Source of the DNA: Aggregatilineales bacterium
GTDB lineage: Bacteria > Chloroflexota > Anaerolineae > Aggregatilineales > Phototrophicaceae
Length of the DNA stretch: 64,000 nt
Direction of reading: 5' to 3'
NCBI GenBank assembly: GCA_030834905.1
Contig: JAUQWZ010000006.1
Location: 124,001 to 188,000, forward strand
Part shown: positions 1 through 8,392 of the stretch, one piece after another
How the letters are laid out: each line of letters starts with the position of its first letter
How positions within the stretch are numbered: position 1 is the stretch's first letter
The notes under the pieces: model-generated
What the model was told of the DNA's origin: nothing
Databases searched by the model: none
Seen by the model: the letters and a program-made list of their open reading frames with translations, nothing else
Translations under genes and position numbers: made by a program

Positions 1-1559
1 GCCTGATCTCCCGCCACCGTCCGGCTCTCTTCACGGCGCAGCGACAAGCCAAGTTCCAGCAGTTGATCCAACGAACGGTGGTATGCCCACAGCAGTAAAC
101 TGCCGTTATGCGGGATGATGCCCGGCTTCTGATAGGTGTTGCCGAGGTCATACGCCACCTGCCCCATGACGCCAGTTCGATCATGGAACGCGAATTCAGA
201 CACCGCCGCCGCCAGATCGATATCGACGTTACCGGCAAAGTTCCAACTGAGTGCCGCGCCGTAAGCAAAGCCAGGATAGCTCACCGGCAGCGACTGCCAG
301 TGTCCCAGGTCGCCCCAGTCGGTGTTCAGCACGCCAATCGCGCCGTTCTTCAAGCCGTTTTCGACCGCGTTGCGGATATTGCCCTTCATGTTGTCGGTGC
401 GTCCGGCGACGCTCACCCAGCTTGACGTGCCGGGACAGACGTAAAACGACAAGCCCGACGACGCAAACAGCGCCGTTTTGCCGGGGAAATCGTGGTCGGC
501 TTCGTAGCCCCATTCCATCGCGATCACGTCTTTGGGGAGTTCCGCCACCAATTCGGGATACTGGTTGATGATGTCGCCCCAGAACTGCATCGTGCGCCCG
601 CGCGCCTTCACCCGCCGGTAAATTTCCAGCAGGAAATCGAGATAGACGCGCCCCTTGCCCTTCTGCTCGACCAGCGCCTTACTGCGCCCTTCACCCAGAT
701 CAAACGTCTCGTCAGCGCCGATATTGAACATTTTGCTGGTGAAGTTGGGCAGCAGTTCGTCGTAAAGCTCGTCCAGCAGATTCAACGTTTCGGGAACCGC
801 TGGCGACAGGCTGAAGGGATACTCCCATTTGGTGCCCCAGGGCGTCGTAATGCCAACTTCTGTCTCCGCCAGATGTAGGTATTCTTCGTGCCTGAACCAA
901 CGGTGCATGTGTCCAAAGCTGTTCTGGTTAGGCACCAGTTCGACAAAACGCTCGTGGCAGTAGGCGTCCAGCGCCAGAATTTCCTCCGGCGTCAGCGGTG
1001 AGGCTTGCTCCCACACCGTCCGGTGGTTGCGGTAAGCAAAGGTGTGTTCGGTGTAAAGCTGAAACTGATTGATCTTCCAGCCCGCCAGCATATCGATCAG
1101 CGCGTAGAGCGTCTCCATCGTCGGCACGCGGTCGCGGCTGACGTCGAACATCACGCCGCGCGCGGGGAAATCAGGACTGTCAGCGATTTCGAGCAGCGGC
1201 AGCGTCGCGCCCTGCGTCTGCAAAAGCTGCGCCAGCGTGCAAACGCCATAGAACGCGCCCGCCGCGTCACTACCGGCAATACGGATACCTTCAGCGTGAA
1301 CGGTGAGGCGGTAGCCCTGCGGCTGACCGATTCCAGGATCAATCGAAATCTCCAGCGATCCCGGCAGATCGCCACCCGCGATAGCCCAGTCCACATCGGC
1401 ATACTGCTTCAGGGCAGCCTGCGCGCGCTGACCGCTAAACAGCAGCGGCGCGGCGGGATCGTGCCTGAGGCTGATCAGCCCCTCAAGCGCGGTGAGATTG
1501 ACCGTTCCACCTTTGAGCGAAAACTCACGGGGTACAGGAAGTAAAGGCGGTGTTGGCAT
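1..1559 (-). CDS. GH20 family beta-N-acetylhexosaminidase (3' end outside window)
   Basis: The reverse strand reads open from an ATG at 1559 to the window edge, giving about 519 residues. Residues 1-130 fit the GH20 non-catalytic domain 2, and a catalytic TIM barrel follows from about 131 (FPARGVMFDVSRDRVPT). The GADE motif at 281-284 supplies the Asp-Glu pair that GH20 enzymes use for substrate-assisted catalysis through the substrate acetamido group. No signal peptide is visible, so it is probably cytoplasmic and acts on imported oligosaccharides. It is divergent from the ABC transporter operon that starts at 1833. The family assignment is firm; the substrate (chitooligosaccharide or another hexosaminide) is inferred. 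Confidence 0.9.
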   Translation of the reverse strand, partial: MPTPPLLPVPREFSLKGGTVNLTALEGLISLRHDPAAPLLFSGQRAQAALKQYADVDWAIAGGDLPGSLEISIDPGIGQPQGYRLTVHAEGIRIAGSDAAGAFYGVCTLAQLLQTQGATLPLLEIADSPDFPARGVMFDVSRDRVPTMETLYALIDMLAGWKINQFQLYTEHTFAYRNHRTVWEQASPLTPEEILALDAYCHERFVELVPNQNSFGHMHRWFRHEEYLHLAETEVGITTPWGTKWEYPFSLSPAVPETLNLLDELYDELLPNFTSKMFNIGADETFDLGEGRSKALVEQKGKGRVYLDFLLEIYRRVKARGRTMQFWGDIINQYPELVAELPKDVIAMEWGYEADHDFPGKTALFASSGLSFYVCPGTSSWVSVAGRTDNMKGNIRNAVENGLKNGAIGVLNTDWGDLGHWQSLPVSYPGFAYGAALSWNFAGNVDIDLAAAVSEFAFHDRTGVMGQVAYDLGNTYQKPGIIPHNGSLLLWAYHRSLDQLLELGLSLRREESRTVAGDQ

Positions 1560-1634
1560 TTAGGTCTCCAGTAACGGATGCAATTTGTGCAAATGAGACA
1601 AAATTCTGTAAGAACTTTTCCGCGTGAATGCAAT

Positions 1635-1663
1635 TTGACTTCATGGTTCAGCTAAGTTATTGT
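1635..1663 (+). promoter_or_regulatory. Candidate sigma-70-type promoter of the ABC transporter operon
   Basis: TTGACT (1635-1640) and TATTGT (1658-1663) are separated by exactly 17 nt and point toward the binding-protein gene at 1833. Both hexamers are close to the bacterial housekeeping consensus. The leader would be about 160 nt long and contains an inverted repeat, CTAGTT (1716-1721) with AACTAG (1737-1742). Chloroflexota promoter consensus is poorly known to me, so this is a prediction. Confidence 0.4.
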
Positions 1664-1682
1664 TACGTTCAGGTAATGTAAC
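1662..1682. promoter_or_regulatory. Operator-like inverted repeat
   Basis: GTTACGTT (1662-1669) and AATGTAAC (1675-1682) form an inverted repeat with 7 of 8 arm positions paired and a 5-nt spacer. It overlaps the end of the predicted -10 box and the expected start of transcription of the ABC operon, a typical position for a repressor operator. It lies in the intergenic region shared with the divergent GH20 gene. No regulator gene is next to it, so the cognate protein is unknown. Confidence 0.4.
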
Positions 1683-1832
1683 CCGTGTTCCATCAGAAGA
1701 CAAGCCGTTATACTACTAGTTCTCTGTGATATAGATAACTAGACAAGAAAGGAGCGTCCTGCCTGCCTCTCTAAGCCATTGGTTGTTGGGGTATTTTTCC
1801 ACTTATACTTATCGACTAGGAGATCCAAGACC

Positions 1833-3572
1833 ATGCAAAAGAAACACTTGGCTTTACTCTTCCTGCTGTTGTGCGCGCTCACCTTCGGCGCGGTCAGCGC
1901 GCAGGACGATGGCGCAACCATTAACATCGCCTGGCCCTACCAGCTTCCTCCCGACGGTCACTTCAACTCCTATGCAAGCGGCGTAATTAATCTGGGTGGC
2001 AACAACTACCAGGATCTGATGGAGCCTCCGTTTGCCGTCTACATGTGGTCACAGGGCGTTTACGAGCCGATGATGGCGGAAAGCTTCGGCTTCGACGACG
2101 ACAACAACTACGTCATCACGCTGAAGGATGGCGTGACCTGGAGCGATGGCTCGCCGGTGACGTCGCAGGACGTCGTCACATCGTTCTATACCGCATACCT
2201 GATTGGCGCGTCCGTTTGGAATTACGTTGACAGCGTGGAAGTGGTCGATGATTTGACCGCCCGCTTTGTCATGGGAGCGCCCTCACCACTCGCTGAATAC
2301 CGTATTCTCGCCTACCAGCTTCGTCCTACGAGCGTCTACGGCACGTTTGCCGAACGCGCACAGCCGCTGGTCGAGGCAGGCGCTGGCTCCGGCGATGCCG
2401 ACTTCGACGCGCTGCTGGGTGAACTGACCGAATTCCGTCCTGAACAGTATGTCGCGGCGGGTCCGTTCGTGATGCTGCCCGAAAACATTAGCGACGCCAA
2501 CGTCGTGCTGGTCAAGAATGAAGGCGGTTTGAACGCCGACATCGTGAAGTTTGATCGCGCGGTGGTCTGGAATGGCGAAACCGAAGCCGTGACGCCGCTG
2601 GTGAGCAACGGCGAACTGTGGTATGCGACACACGGTTTCCCGCCTGCAACGGAAGCGTCATTTGTCGAGGCGGGAATCGACATCATTCGTGGCGCGAGCT
2701 ACAGCGGTCCCGCGCTGTACGTCAATCACAGCGTTGAGCCGCTGAATCGTCCGGAAGTGCGCCAGGCGCTGGCATACGCCATTGACCGCGAACAGAACGG
2801 CTTTGTCAGCCTCGGCGAGTCCGGCATTGCCAATGAATGCATGTGCGGCTTCAGCGATAACCTGACCGAACTGTGGCTGTCTGAAGACACGCTCGACAAT
2901 CTCAATGCCTACGATTACGACCCCGACATGGGTGCTGAAATCCTTGAAGGCATCGGCTTCACGCGCGGTGACGATGGCGTGTGGGTAGACGATCAGGGCA
3001 ACCGCATGGCGTTCGAGTTGATCTTCCCGGCAGAATTCCTCGACTGGGCAGCGGCGGCTGAAAATGCCACCCAGCAGTTGAACGACTTCGGCTTTGAGAT
3101 CACAGCACGCGGCGTCCAGTTCCAGCAGCAGCAGCAGGACGTGTACGACAGCAACTTCCAGCTTGCTATTCGCAACTGGGGTACCGGCAGCCCGTTCCCG
3201 GGTCAAAGCTATCTCGAACCCTACAACCGCTACAACGGTCAGGGCGAGCTGGCGGGTGAAGGCATCGGCGGCGGTATGCGGTTCGACCTCAACGTCAGCT
3301 ACAGCGGCGGCGATATCAACGTCTACGACGTGGCGGTGCAGGCTGGCGAAGGTCTCGATGTCGAGGCGCAGAAGGTGCTGGTCGAGCAGCTTGCCGTGTC
3401 CTACAACGAACTGCTGCCTGCCATTCCACTTTGGGAACGCTATGGCAACAACCCGCTGAACCGGGAATTCCTTGACGCCCCGGCGAGCGACGATCCCGTC
3501 TACAACAACGCGGGCGCGGATCACTTTATGCCATATCTGATCATGACCGGCGGCATCGGTCCGGCGCAGTAA
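1833..3572 (+). CDS. ABC transporter substrate-binding protein, family 5 (Opp/Dpp type)
   Basis: A 579-residue secreted or anchored binding protein for peptides or oligosaccharides. The N terminus (MQKKHLALLFLLLCALTFG) is a signal peptide, with likely cleavage after the AVSA at about residue 23. The body follows the family 5 layout, including the LKDGVTWSDGSPVTSQDV segment. I chose ATG 1833 because AGGAG lies at 1818-1822 with a 10-nt spacer; a longer reading from 1779 would bury the signal peptide. It is the first gene of an Opp-type operon, followed by a strong hairpin terminator that would give the binding protein more transcript than the membrane parts. Family 5 proteins bind either peptides or sugars; the neighbouring GH20 and ROK genes favour sugars. 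Confidence 0.9.
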   Translation: MQKKHLALLFLLLCALTFGAVSAQDDGATINIAWPYQLPPDGHFNSYASGVINLGGNNYQDLMEPPFAVYMWSQGVYEPMMAESFGFDDDNNYVITLKDGVTWSDGSPVTSQDVVTSFYTAYLIGASVWNYVDSVEVVDDLTARFVMGAPSPLAEYRILAYQLRPTSVYGTFAERAQPLVEAGAGSGDADFDALLGELTEFRPEQYVAAGPFVMLPENISDANVVLVKNEGGLNADIVKFDRAVVWNGETEAVTPLVSNGELWYATHGFPPATEASFVEAGIDIIRGASYSGPALYVNHSVEPLNRPEVRQALAYAIDREQNGFVSLGESGIANECMCGFSDNLTELWLSEDTLDNLNAYDYDPDMGAEILEGIGFTRGDDGVWVDDQGNRMAFELIFPAEFLDWAAAAENATQQLNDFGFEITARGVQFQQQQQDVYDSNFQLAIRNWGTGSPFPGQSYLEPYNRYNGQGELAGEGIGGGMRFDLNVSYSGGDINVYDVAVQAGEGLDVEAQKVLVEQLAVSYNELLPAIPLWERYGNNPLNREFLDAPASDDPVYNNAGADHFMPYLIMTGGIGPAQ

Positions 3573-3595
3573 GCTCAGGGTACAATGAGTTCTGA

Positions 3596-3630
3596 GGGGC
3601 AAGGCAGGCTTGCCTTGCCCCTGTTTTTCT
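3596..3630 (+). terminator. Perfect 11-bp hairpin terminator after the binding-protein gene
   Basis: GGGGCAAGGCA (3596-3606) and TGCCTTGCCCC (3611-3621) pair perfectly around a 4-nt loop and are followed by TGTTTTTCT, a classic intrinsic terminator. It stands between the binding-protein gene and the rest of the transporter operon, so it probably attenuates the downstream genes. Its core also resembles the dispersed palindromes seen elsewhere in the window. Confidence 0.8.
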
Positions 3631-3654
3631 ATCGGAGTATTGAGAAACAGATCA

Positions 3655-4929
3655 ATGAATCTATCGATTATCACCCGCGCAACCCGATTTCTGGTACTGC
3701 TGCTCTGTGTGATCGGCACCGGCACTACCCTCGCGCAGAGCGACGAAACGCCGCCGCTTGTGGACATGCTGGCGCTGATTCCCGATGACGCCGCCGTCAA
3801 CGAAAATTTCTCATTCGTAGACTATCGCGCGGTGACCGCAGCGCGTGAAGGCGCGGCTACGATTACTTCAGCCGAGGAATTCGCGGCGCTAAACGCAGGC
3901 GAATCGCCGGAACGCGACCTGTTCTGGGCTGCCTACTTTGGCATCAGAAGCGGACCGTCCGACTTTTTGAGCAATCTCCGGTTAGTGGCAGAGGGTATGC
4001 TTGAGGTGACCGGCATTGACCCGTTCTCCATCGAACAAGCGCTGACTTACGGCAATCCTCCAGGGATGGTCGATGTCTACGTGGGCGAGTTTAGCCCGGC
4101 GCAGATTGCCGTCCTCCACAGCCTGCGCGGTTACGCGCAGAACACAACCGAAGGCGGCTTGACGCTGTGGTGCGGGAATGAGGAATGCGACGGCATGCAA
4201 ATGAACATTGCCGACCGCAATCCGGCAAATCCGTTTGGGGGAAATTTAGGACGCCAGCAGTCGCTGCTGGTGGGCGACGATGTCGTGGCAAGCTCGGCGA
4301 GTACGGCGCGGCTGGAACAGATGGCGGCGGCGATTGCCGGAAACAGCCCCACGCTGGCGGATAATCCCGACTTCGCGGCAGCGGCTGAAGCCATTACGCA
4401 GGAAGGACTGCTGCTTCAGGCGTGGTTCATCCACCCGGCGCAAATTCCGGCGCTGACCGAGTCGGCGATGGCGCAGACGTTTGGCAGCAGCCTGAACATT
4501 GACGAACTCAAGGCACTGATTGATGAGATGACTGAAAACTATCTACCCATACCGCCGTACAATCTACTGGTGTTCGCCGATACCGCCACCGAAAGCGAAC
4601 AGATCGCGCTCGTGGCGCTGGTGTATCACCGCGTTGAGGATGCCGAGGCAGCCGCCGAAGTGCTGCCGCAGCGCATCGAAAATTACGCATCTGTCCGAAC
4701 ACAGGCACCGCTGACTGAGATACTCGACGAGCGAGGCGTCACGGCGGTCGAGACGGAAGTATATGACGGCGCTGAACGCGCGGTACTGCTAGTCCGGCTG
4801 CGCGCGCCGCTGGCATCGTCCGAGACGATTGAAGATTCTGATCGGCTGACGGCTTCCAGCATGGTCTTCAATCTCATATCAAATATGCTGTTCCAGCGCG
4901 ACACCGGCTGGCTGGCGATATCTCCATAA
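3655..4929 (+). CDS. Secreted protein of unknown function inside the ABC operon
   Basis: A 424-residue protein that I do not recognise. Residues 1-27 (MNLSIITRATRFLVLLLCVI and following, ending TLAQ) look like a signal peptide, so it should be exported. The mature part is rich in Ala, Glu and Asp, has few basic residues and no cysteine cluster or catalytic motif I can name. It sits between the binding-protein gene and the first permease gene, in the same direction, with 70 nt before the permease start. That position suggests an accessory role in uptake at the cell surface. ATG 3655 has a weak GGAG about 17 nt upstream; the upstream in-frame start at 3610 lies inside the terminator and is unlikely. 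Confidence 0.75.
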   Translation: MNLSIITRATRFLVLLLCVIGTGTTLAQSDETPPLVDMLALIPDDAAVNENFSFVDYRAVTAAREGAATITSAEEFAALNAGESPERDLFWAAYFGIRSGPSDFLSNLRLVAEGMLEVTGIDPFSIEQALTYGNPPGMVDVYVGEFSPAQIAVLHSLRGYAQNTTEGGLTLWCGNEECDGMQMNIADRNPANPFGGNLGRQQSLLVGDDVVASSASTARLEQMAAAIAGNSPTLADNPDFAAAAEAITQEGLLLQAWFIHPAQIPALTESAMAQTFGSSLNIDELKALIDEMTENYLPIPPYNLLVFADTATESEQIALVALVYHRVEDAEAAAEVLPQRIENYASVRTQAPLTEILDERGVTAVETEVYDGAERAVLLVRLRAPLASSETIEDSDRLTASSMVFNLISNMLFQRDTGWLAISP

Positions 4930-4999
4930 CGTGATATAGAACAGGTGTAGACCCCCACCTGCGCGGGACTTGTTTGAAGATAGTTATTGAGGAAATCTC

Positions 5000-6094
5000 G
5001 TGGCAACTCATACTCCCACTGCCCCAGCGTTGGAAGCAGCGCCGGTGCCTTCGTTTCATCTGCTTGATTATCTGCGCCGGTTCTATGCCAACTACACGGT
5101 CAGGACGATTTTTAAGGCGCTGGTGACAATCTGGGCGGTCATCACCTTCACCTTCTTCCTGATCCGGCTGATGCCTGGAAACCCGGTGGAAGTCTATGTC
5201 GATTTCCTGATGAACCAGCAGAATATGACCTATGACGAAGCCTATTCCCGCGCCGCCTCCCAGTTCCGCTTCGACCCCGATGCCAGCCCGGTCACGCAGT
5301 ATGTCGAGTACATGGGACATTTACTACAGGGCGATCTCGGAGAGTCGATCACGTCATCAGGAACGCGAGTGATCGATCAGATCGCCCGTTTCCTGCCCTG
5401 GACGATCTTCAGCGTCGGTCTGGGGCTGTTGATCAGCTTCACGCTCGGCGCGACGCTCGGCACGATCATGGCGTACAAGCGCAATACCTTCATCGACCAT
5501 ACCCTGTCGCTGATTTCGTCTATCCTCAGCGCCGTACCCAACTATATCTGGGGGCTGATGATTTTGATCATCTTCGGCGTTCAGCTTCGCTGGTTTAACG
5601 TGGGCGAGCTACGCGGCACCTACTCTCCGACGATGACGCCCGGCTTCACCCTCGAATTCCTGGGCGACGTGCTCAAACACGCGATGCTGCCGGTGCTGGT
5701 ATACGTCACCGGCTCGATTGGCGGCTGGATGCTGAATATGCGCAACAGCACCATTGGGACGCTGGGCGAGGATTACGTTGGCGTGGCGCGGGCGCGCGGG
5801 CTGACGTCCAGCCGCATCCTGCTGGCGTATGTCGGCAGAAATGCTTCCCTGCCAATGTTCACGCTGCTGGCGATCAACATCGGCTTCATCATCGGCGGCA
5901 GCGTCATCATCGAAGAACTTTTTGTCTACAAGGGCATCGGCAGCTTCCTTTACTGGTCAATCAGCCAGCGCGATTACACCTCGATGCAGGGAGTCTTCCT
6001 GATCATCACCATCTCAGTCGTCGTCTCTAACCTGATGGCTGACCTGCTTTACAGCCGTCTTGACCCGCGCGTGCGCGTGAGTGGGGAGAAGTAA
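5000..6094 (+). CDS. ABC transporter permease, DppB/OppB type
   Basis: A 364-residue inner-membrane permease subunit. It has an N-terminal membrane segment (about 35-55: VTIWAVITFTFFLIRLMPG), the extracytoplasmic loop with GDLGESI, and a C-terminal membrane domain with the EAA-like coupling segment around GVARARGLTSSRIL that contacts the ATPases. The start is GTG 5000 with GAGGAAA immediately upstream (4989-4995). It ends 3 nt before the second permease, so the two are translated together and should form the heterodimeric channel. Confidence 0.92.
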   Translation: MATHTPTAPALEAAPVPSFHLLDYLRRFYANYTVRTIFKALVTIWAVITFTFFLIRLMPGNPVEVYVDFLMNQQNMTYDEAYSRAASQFRFDPDASPVTQYVEYMGHLLQGDLGESITSSGTRVIDQIARFLPWTIFSVGLGLLISFTLGATLGTIMAYKRNTFIDHTLSLISSILSAVPNYIWGLMILIIFGVQLRWFNVGELRGTYSPTMTPGFTLEFLGDVLKHAMLPVLVYVTGSIGGWMLNMRNSTIGTLGEDYVGVARARGLTSSRILLAYVGRNASLPMFTLLAINIGFIIGGSVIIEELFVYKGIGSFLYWSISQRDYTSMQGVFLIITISVVVSNLMADLLYSRLDPRVRVSGEK

Positions 6095-6097
6095 ACC

Positions 6098-7333
6098 ATG
6101 ACTGCCACGACTTACGAGCCGACGCGCCAGCGCAGCCCACATTTTTTCGACAGCCTGTTTGCCTCTCTTGGCATATTCGGTCTGGCGCTGCGCCGCAACC
6201 GCGCCGGCATGGTCGGCTTCATCGGGCTGATGATCTACGCGGTCTGGGTCCTCATCGGACCGTACCTCGTCCCCTTCGATGATCAGGTACGGCTGGATCA
6301 GATCGCTTCACCGCCCGGCTCTCGCCTGGTCATGATCACGCGGGTCGAAGATGTCAGCCGCTACACCAGCCTTGACGATCTGAACGGGCAAACCGTCGGC
6401 GTGCTCGACCGTTCCGGCGGCGAAACGATGGTCGAACCGTATGAAGACAGCGGCGCGCTTGAAGTTGAAACCGAACGCTTCAGCAGCGGGCGCGGCGTGC
6501 CCGCGCTGCTGGATCAGCTCGCCGAGGGCGACGTGGACGCCGTAGTCCTGTTTTCGGACGCCGCCAAACGCTATCTGACCCCCAGTTCCAGCGGTGAAAA
6601 TGACTACCCCGGTCTGGTTGTCTCCAATGCCGAGTTAGGCAGACCTTACATCCTCGGCACCGATACCCAGGGGCGCGATATCCTAAGCCACATCGTCCAC
6701 GGCGGCACGACGCTGATCACCACGGCGCTGGTCGCCGGGCTGATGTCTACCCTGATCGCGGTGGTGCTGGGCGCGATGGCGGCGCTGGTCGGCGGCATGG
6801 TCGATACTATCGTCACGGCGATTGCCAATCTGGTGCTGACCATTCCGTCATTCCCGCTGCTGATCGTCCTGGCGGCGCTGATTCAACTCAACAATCCGCT
6901 GATGCTGGCGCTGCTCATCGCCCTGCTCTCCTGGCCCGTCCTGATGCGCGCCATCCGGTCGCAGGTGCTCAGCCTGCGCGAGCGCGATTACGTCGAAGCC
7001 GCCTTCGCGCTTGACCTCGGACTGCGACACATCATCCTGCGCGAAATCCTGCCGAACATGATGAGCTTCGTCGCCATCAACTTCATCTTCGCCGTCACCC
7101 GCGCCATGTACGATCAGGTCGGCTTGATCTTCCTCGGCATGGTGCCGATCAATGATTACACCTGGGGCGTGATGCTCTATTTCGGGCGCAGCCGCGGCAC
7201 GCTGTTCAGCCCGGACAGCGCCAGCATGGTGCTGTCGCCGGTCATCGCTATCGCGCTGTTCCAGGTGAGCATGGTGCTGTTCGCCCGTTCGCTGGAAGAA
7301 ATGTTCGACCCGCGCCTGAGAACCGCCAAATGA
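6098..7333 (+). CDS. ABC transporter permease, DppC/OppC type, with an inserted soluble domain
   Basis: A 411-residue permease, about 100 residues longer than usual DppC proteins. Membrane segment 1 is at about 38-58, and the conserved LGTDTQGRD segment that normally follows soon after appears only at about 186-194. The extra stretch (about 75-183) contains DLNGQTVGVLDRSGGETMV and a GDVDAVVLFSDAAKRYL segment, which resemble one lobe of a family 3 solute-binding protein. The rest is a standard membrane domain with the coupling loop EAAFALDLGLRHIILREILP. The insertion would face outside the membrane. It sits 3 nt after the partner permease, and its stop overlaps an in-frame upstream ATG of the ATPase gene. 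Confidence 0.9.
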   Translation: MTATTYEPTRQRSPHFFDSLFASLGIFGLALRRNRAGMVGFIGLMIYAVWVLIGPYLVPFDDQVRLDQIASPPGSRLVMITRVEDVSRYTSLDDLNGQTVGVLDRSGGETMVEPYEDSGALEVETERFSSGRGVPALLDQLAEGDVDAVVLFSDAAKRYLTPSSSGENDYPGLVVSNAELGRPYILGTDTQGRDILSHIVHGGTTLITTALVAGLMSTLIAVVLGAMAALVGGMVDTIVTAIANLVLTIPSFPLLIVLAALIQLNNPLMLALLIALLSWPVLMRAIRSQVLSLRERDYVEAAFALDLGLRHIILREILPNMMSFVAINFIFAVTRAMYDQVGLIFLGMVPINDYTWGVMLYFGRSRGTLFSPDSASMVLSPVIAIALFQVSMVLFARSLEEMFDPRLRTAK

Positions 7334-7368
7334 TCGGCGCTGTGAAGCCAACCATTGTGGAAAACACT

Positions 7369-8385
7369 ATGAAGAACGATGTCATTTTGCAGGTGCAAGA
7401 CCTTTCGATTGTCTACCAGACCCCGCGCGGCGACGTCATGGCAACTACCGATGTCTCGTTTGATCTGCGCAAGGGCGAAACGATGGCGCTGATCGGCGAA
7501 AGCGGCAGCGGCAAGACAACCCTCAGCCTGTCGTTCATCCGGATGCTGCCCAACAGCGCCCGCGTCACCAAAGGCAAAATCCTGTACAGCCGCGACGGCG
7601 TCACCCGCGACATCCTGGAAATGAGCGACAACGAGATCCGCCGTTTCCGCTGGAGCGACTGCGCGATGGTGTTTCAGGGGGCGCAGAACGCCTTTAACCC
7701 GGTGCTGCGGGTGCGACAGCAGTTCGCCGATACGGCAGCCGCGCATGGCAAAACCGACAAAGCATGGATCAAGCAGCGCACGCTGGAACTGTTCAAGCTG
7801 GTGCGGCTTGACCCGGAGCGCGTCTACGAGGCATACCCGCACGAGATGAGTGGCGGCATGAGGCAGCGCTCGCTGCTGGCGCTGGGCGTGCTGCTTGACC
7901 CGCAGATCGTCATCCTCGACGAACCGACGACGGCGCTTGACATCCTCACCCAGCGCGCCATTATTGACGTGCTCAAGGAGATGCAGCAGCGGCTCAATTT
8001 CAGCATCATCTTCATCAGCCATGACCTTGCCCTCGCCGCCGAAATGGCGAGCCGGGTGGCTACCGTCTATGCGGGTGAAATCGTCGAGGAAGGCTCGGTG
8101 GAGGACATCTTCTATCGTCACCGGCATCCGTACACGCTCGGTTTGATTCGATCAGTGCCCAGGCTCAGCCGCCAGCAGGACGAGTTGATGAGCATCCCCG
8201 GCGAGCCGCCAAACCTGATTACGCCGCCTTCGGGCTGCAAATTTCACCCGCGCTGTATGTTCGCCAGCGACAAGTGCAAGGTTGACCCACCGCCGCTGGT
8301 CGAATACGAGCCAGGGCATCGCGCCGCCTGCTGGCACACCGATAAAGTAGCTGCCGCCCGCATCGCCTTTGCAGCCCAGGATTGA
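7369..8385 (+). CDS. ABC transporter ATP-binding protein, DppD/OppD type
   Basis: A 338-residue cytoplasmic ATPase subunit. Walker A is GESGSGKTT, the signature is MSGGMRQR, and Walker B is VILDEPTTALD. The C terminus carries the oligopeptide-transporter extension with cysteines (FHPRCMFASDKC). ATG 7369 begins a typical N terminus (MKNDVILQVQDLSIVYQ). An alternative ATG at 7330 overlaps the stop of the permease gene by ATGA and would add 13 residues; I cannot exclude it. The gene is followed 7 nt later by the paired ATPase. Confidence 0.92.
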   Translation: MKNDVILQVQDLSIVYQTPRGDVMATTDVSFDLRKGETMALIGESGSGKTTLSLSFIRMLPNSARVTKGKILYSRDGVTRDILEMSDNEIRRFRWSDCAMVFQGAQNAFNPVLRVRQQFADTAAAHGKTDKAWIKQRTLELFKLVRLDPERVYEAYPHEMSGGMRQRSLLALGVLLDPQIVILDEPTTALDILTQRAIIDVLKEMQQRLNFSIIFISHDLALAAEMASRVATVYAGEIVEEGSVEDIFYRHRHPYTLGLIRSVPRLSRQQDELMSIPGEPPNLITPPSGCKFHPRCMFASDKCKVDPPPLVEYEPGHRAACWHTDKVAAARIAFAAQD

Positions 8386-8392
8386 CGCGCCG

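Noticed and set aside
2658..3800. A 380-codon reverse frame across the binding-protein gene
   Set aside because: It runs antisense over a clear family 5 binding protein and through the terminator; the translation matches nothing I recognise.
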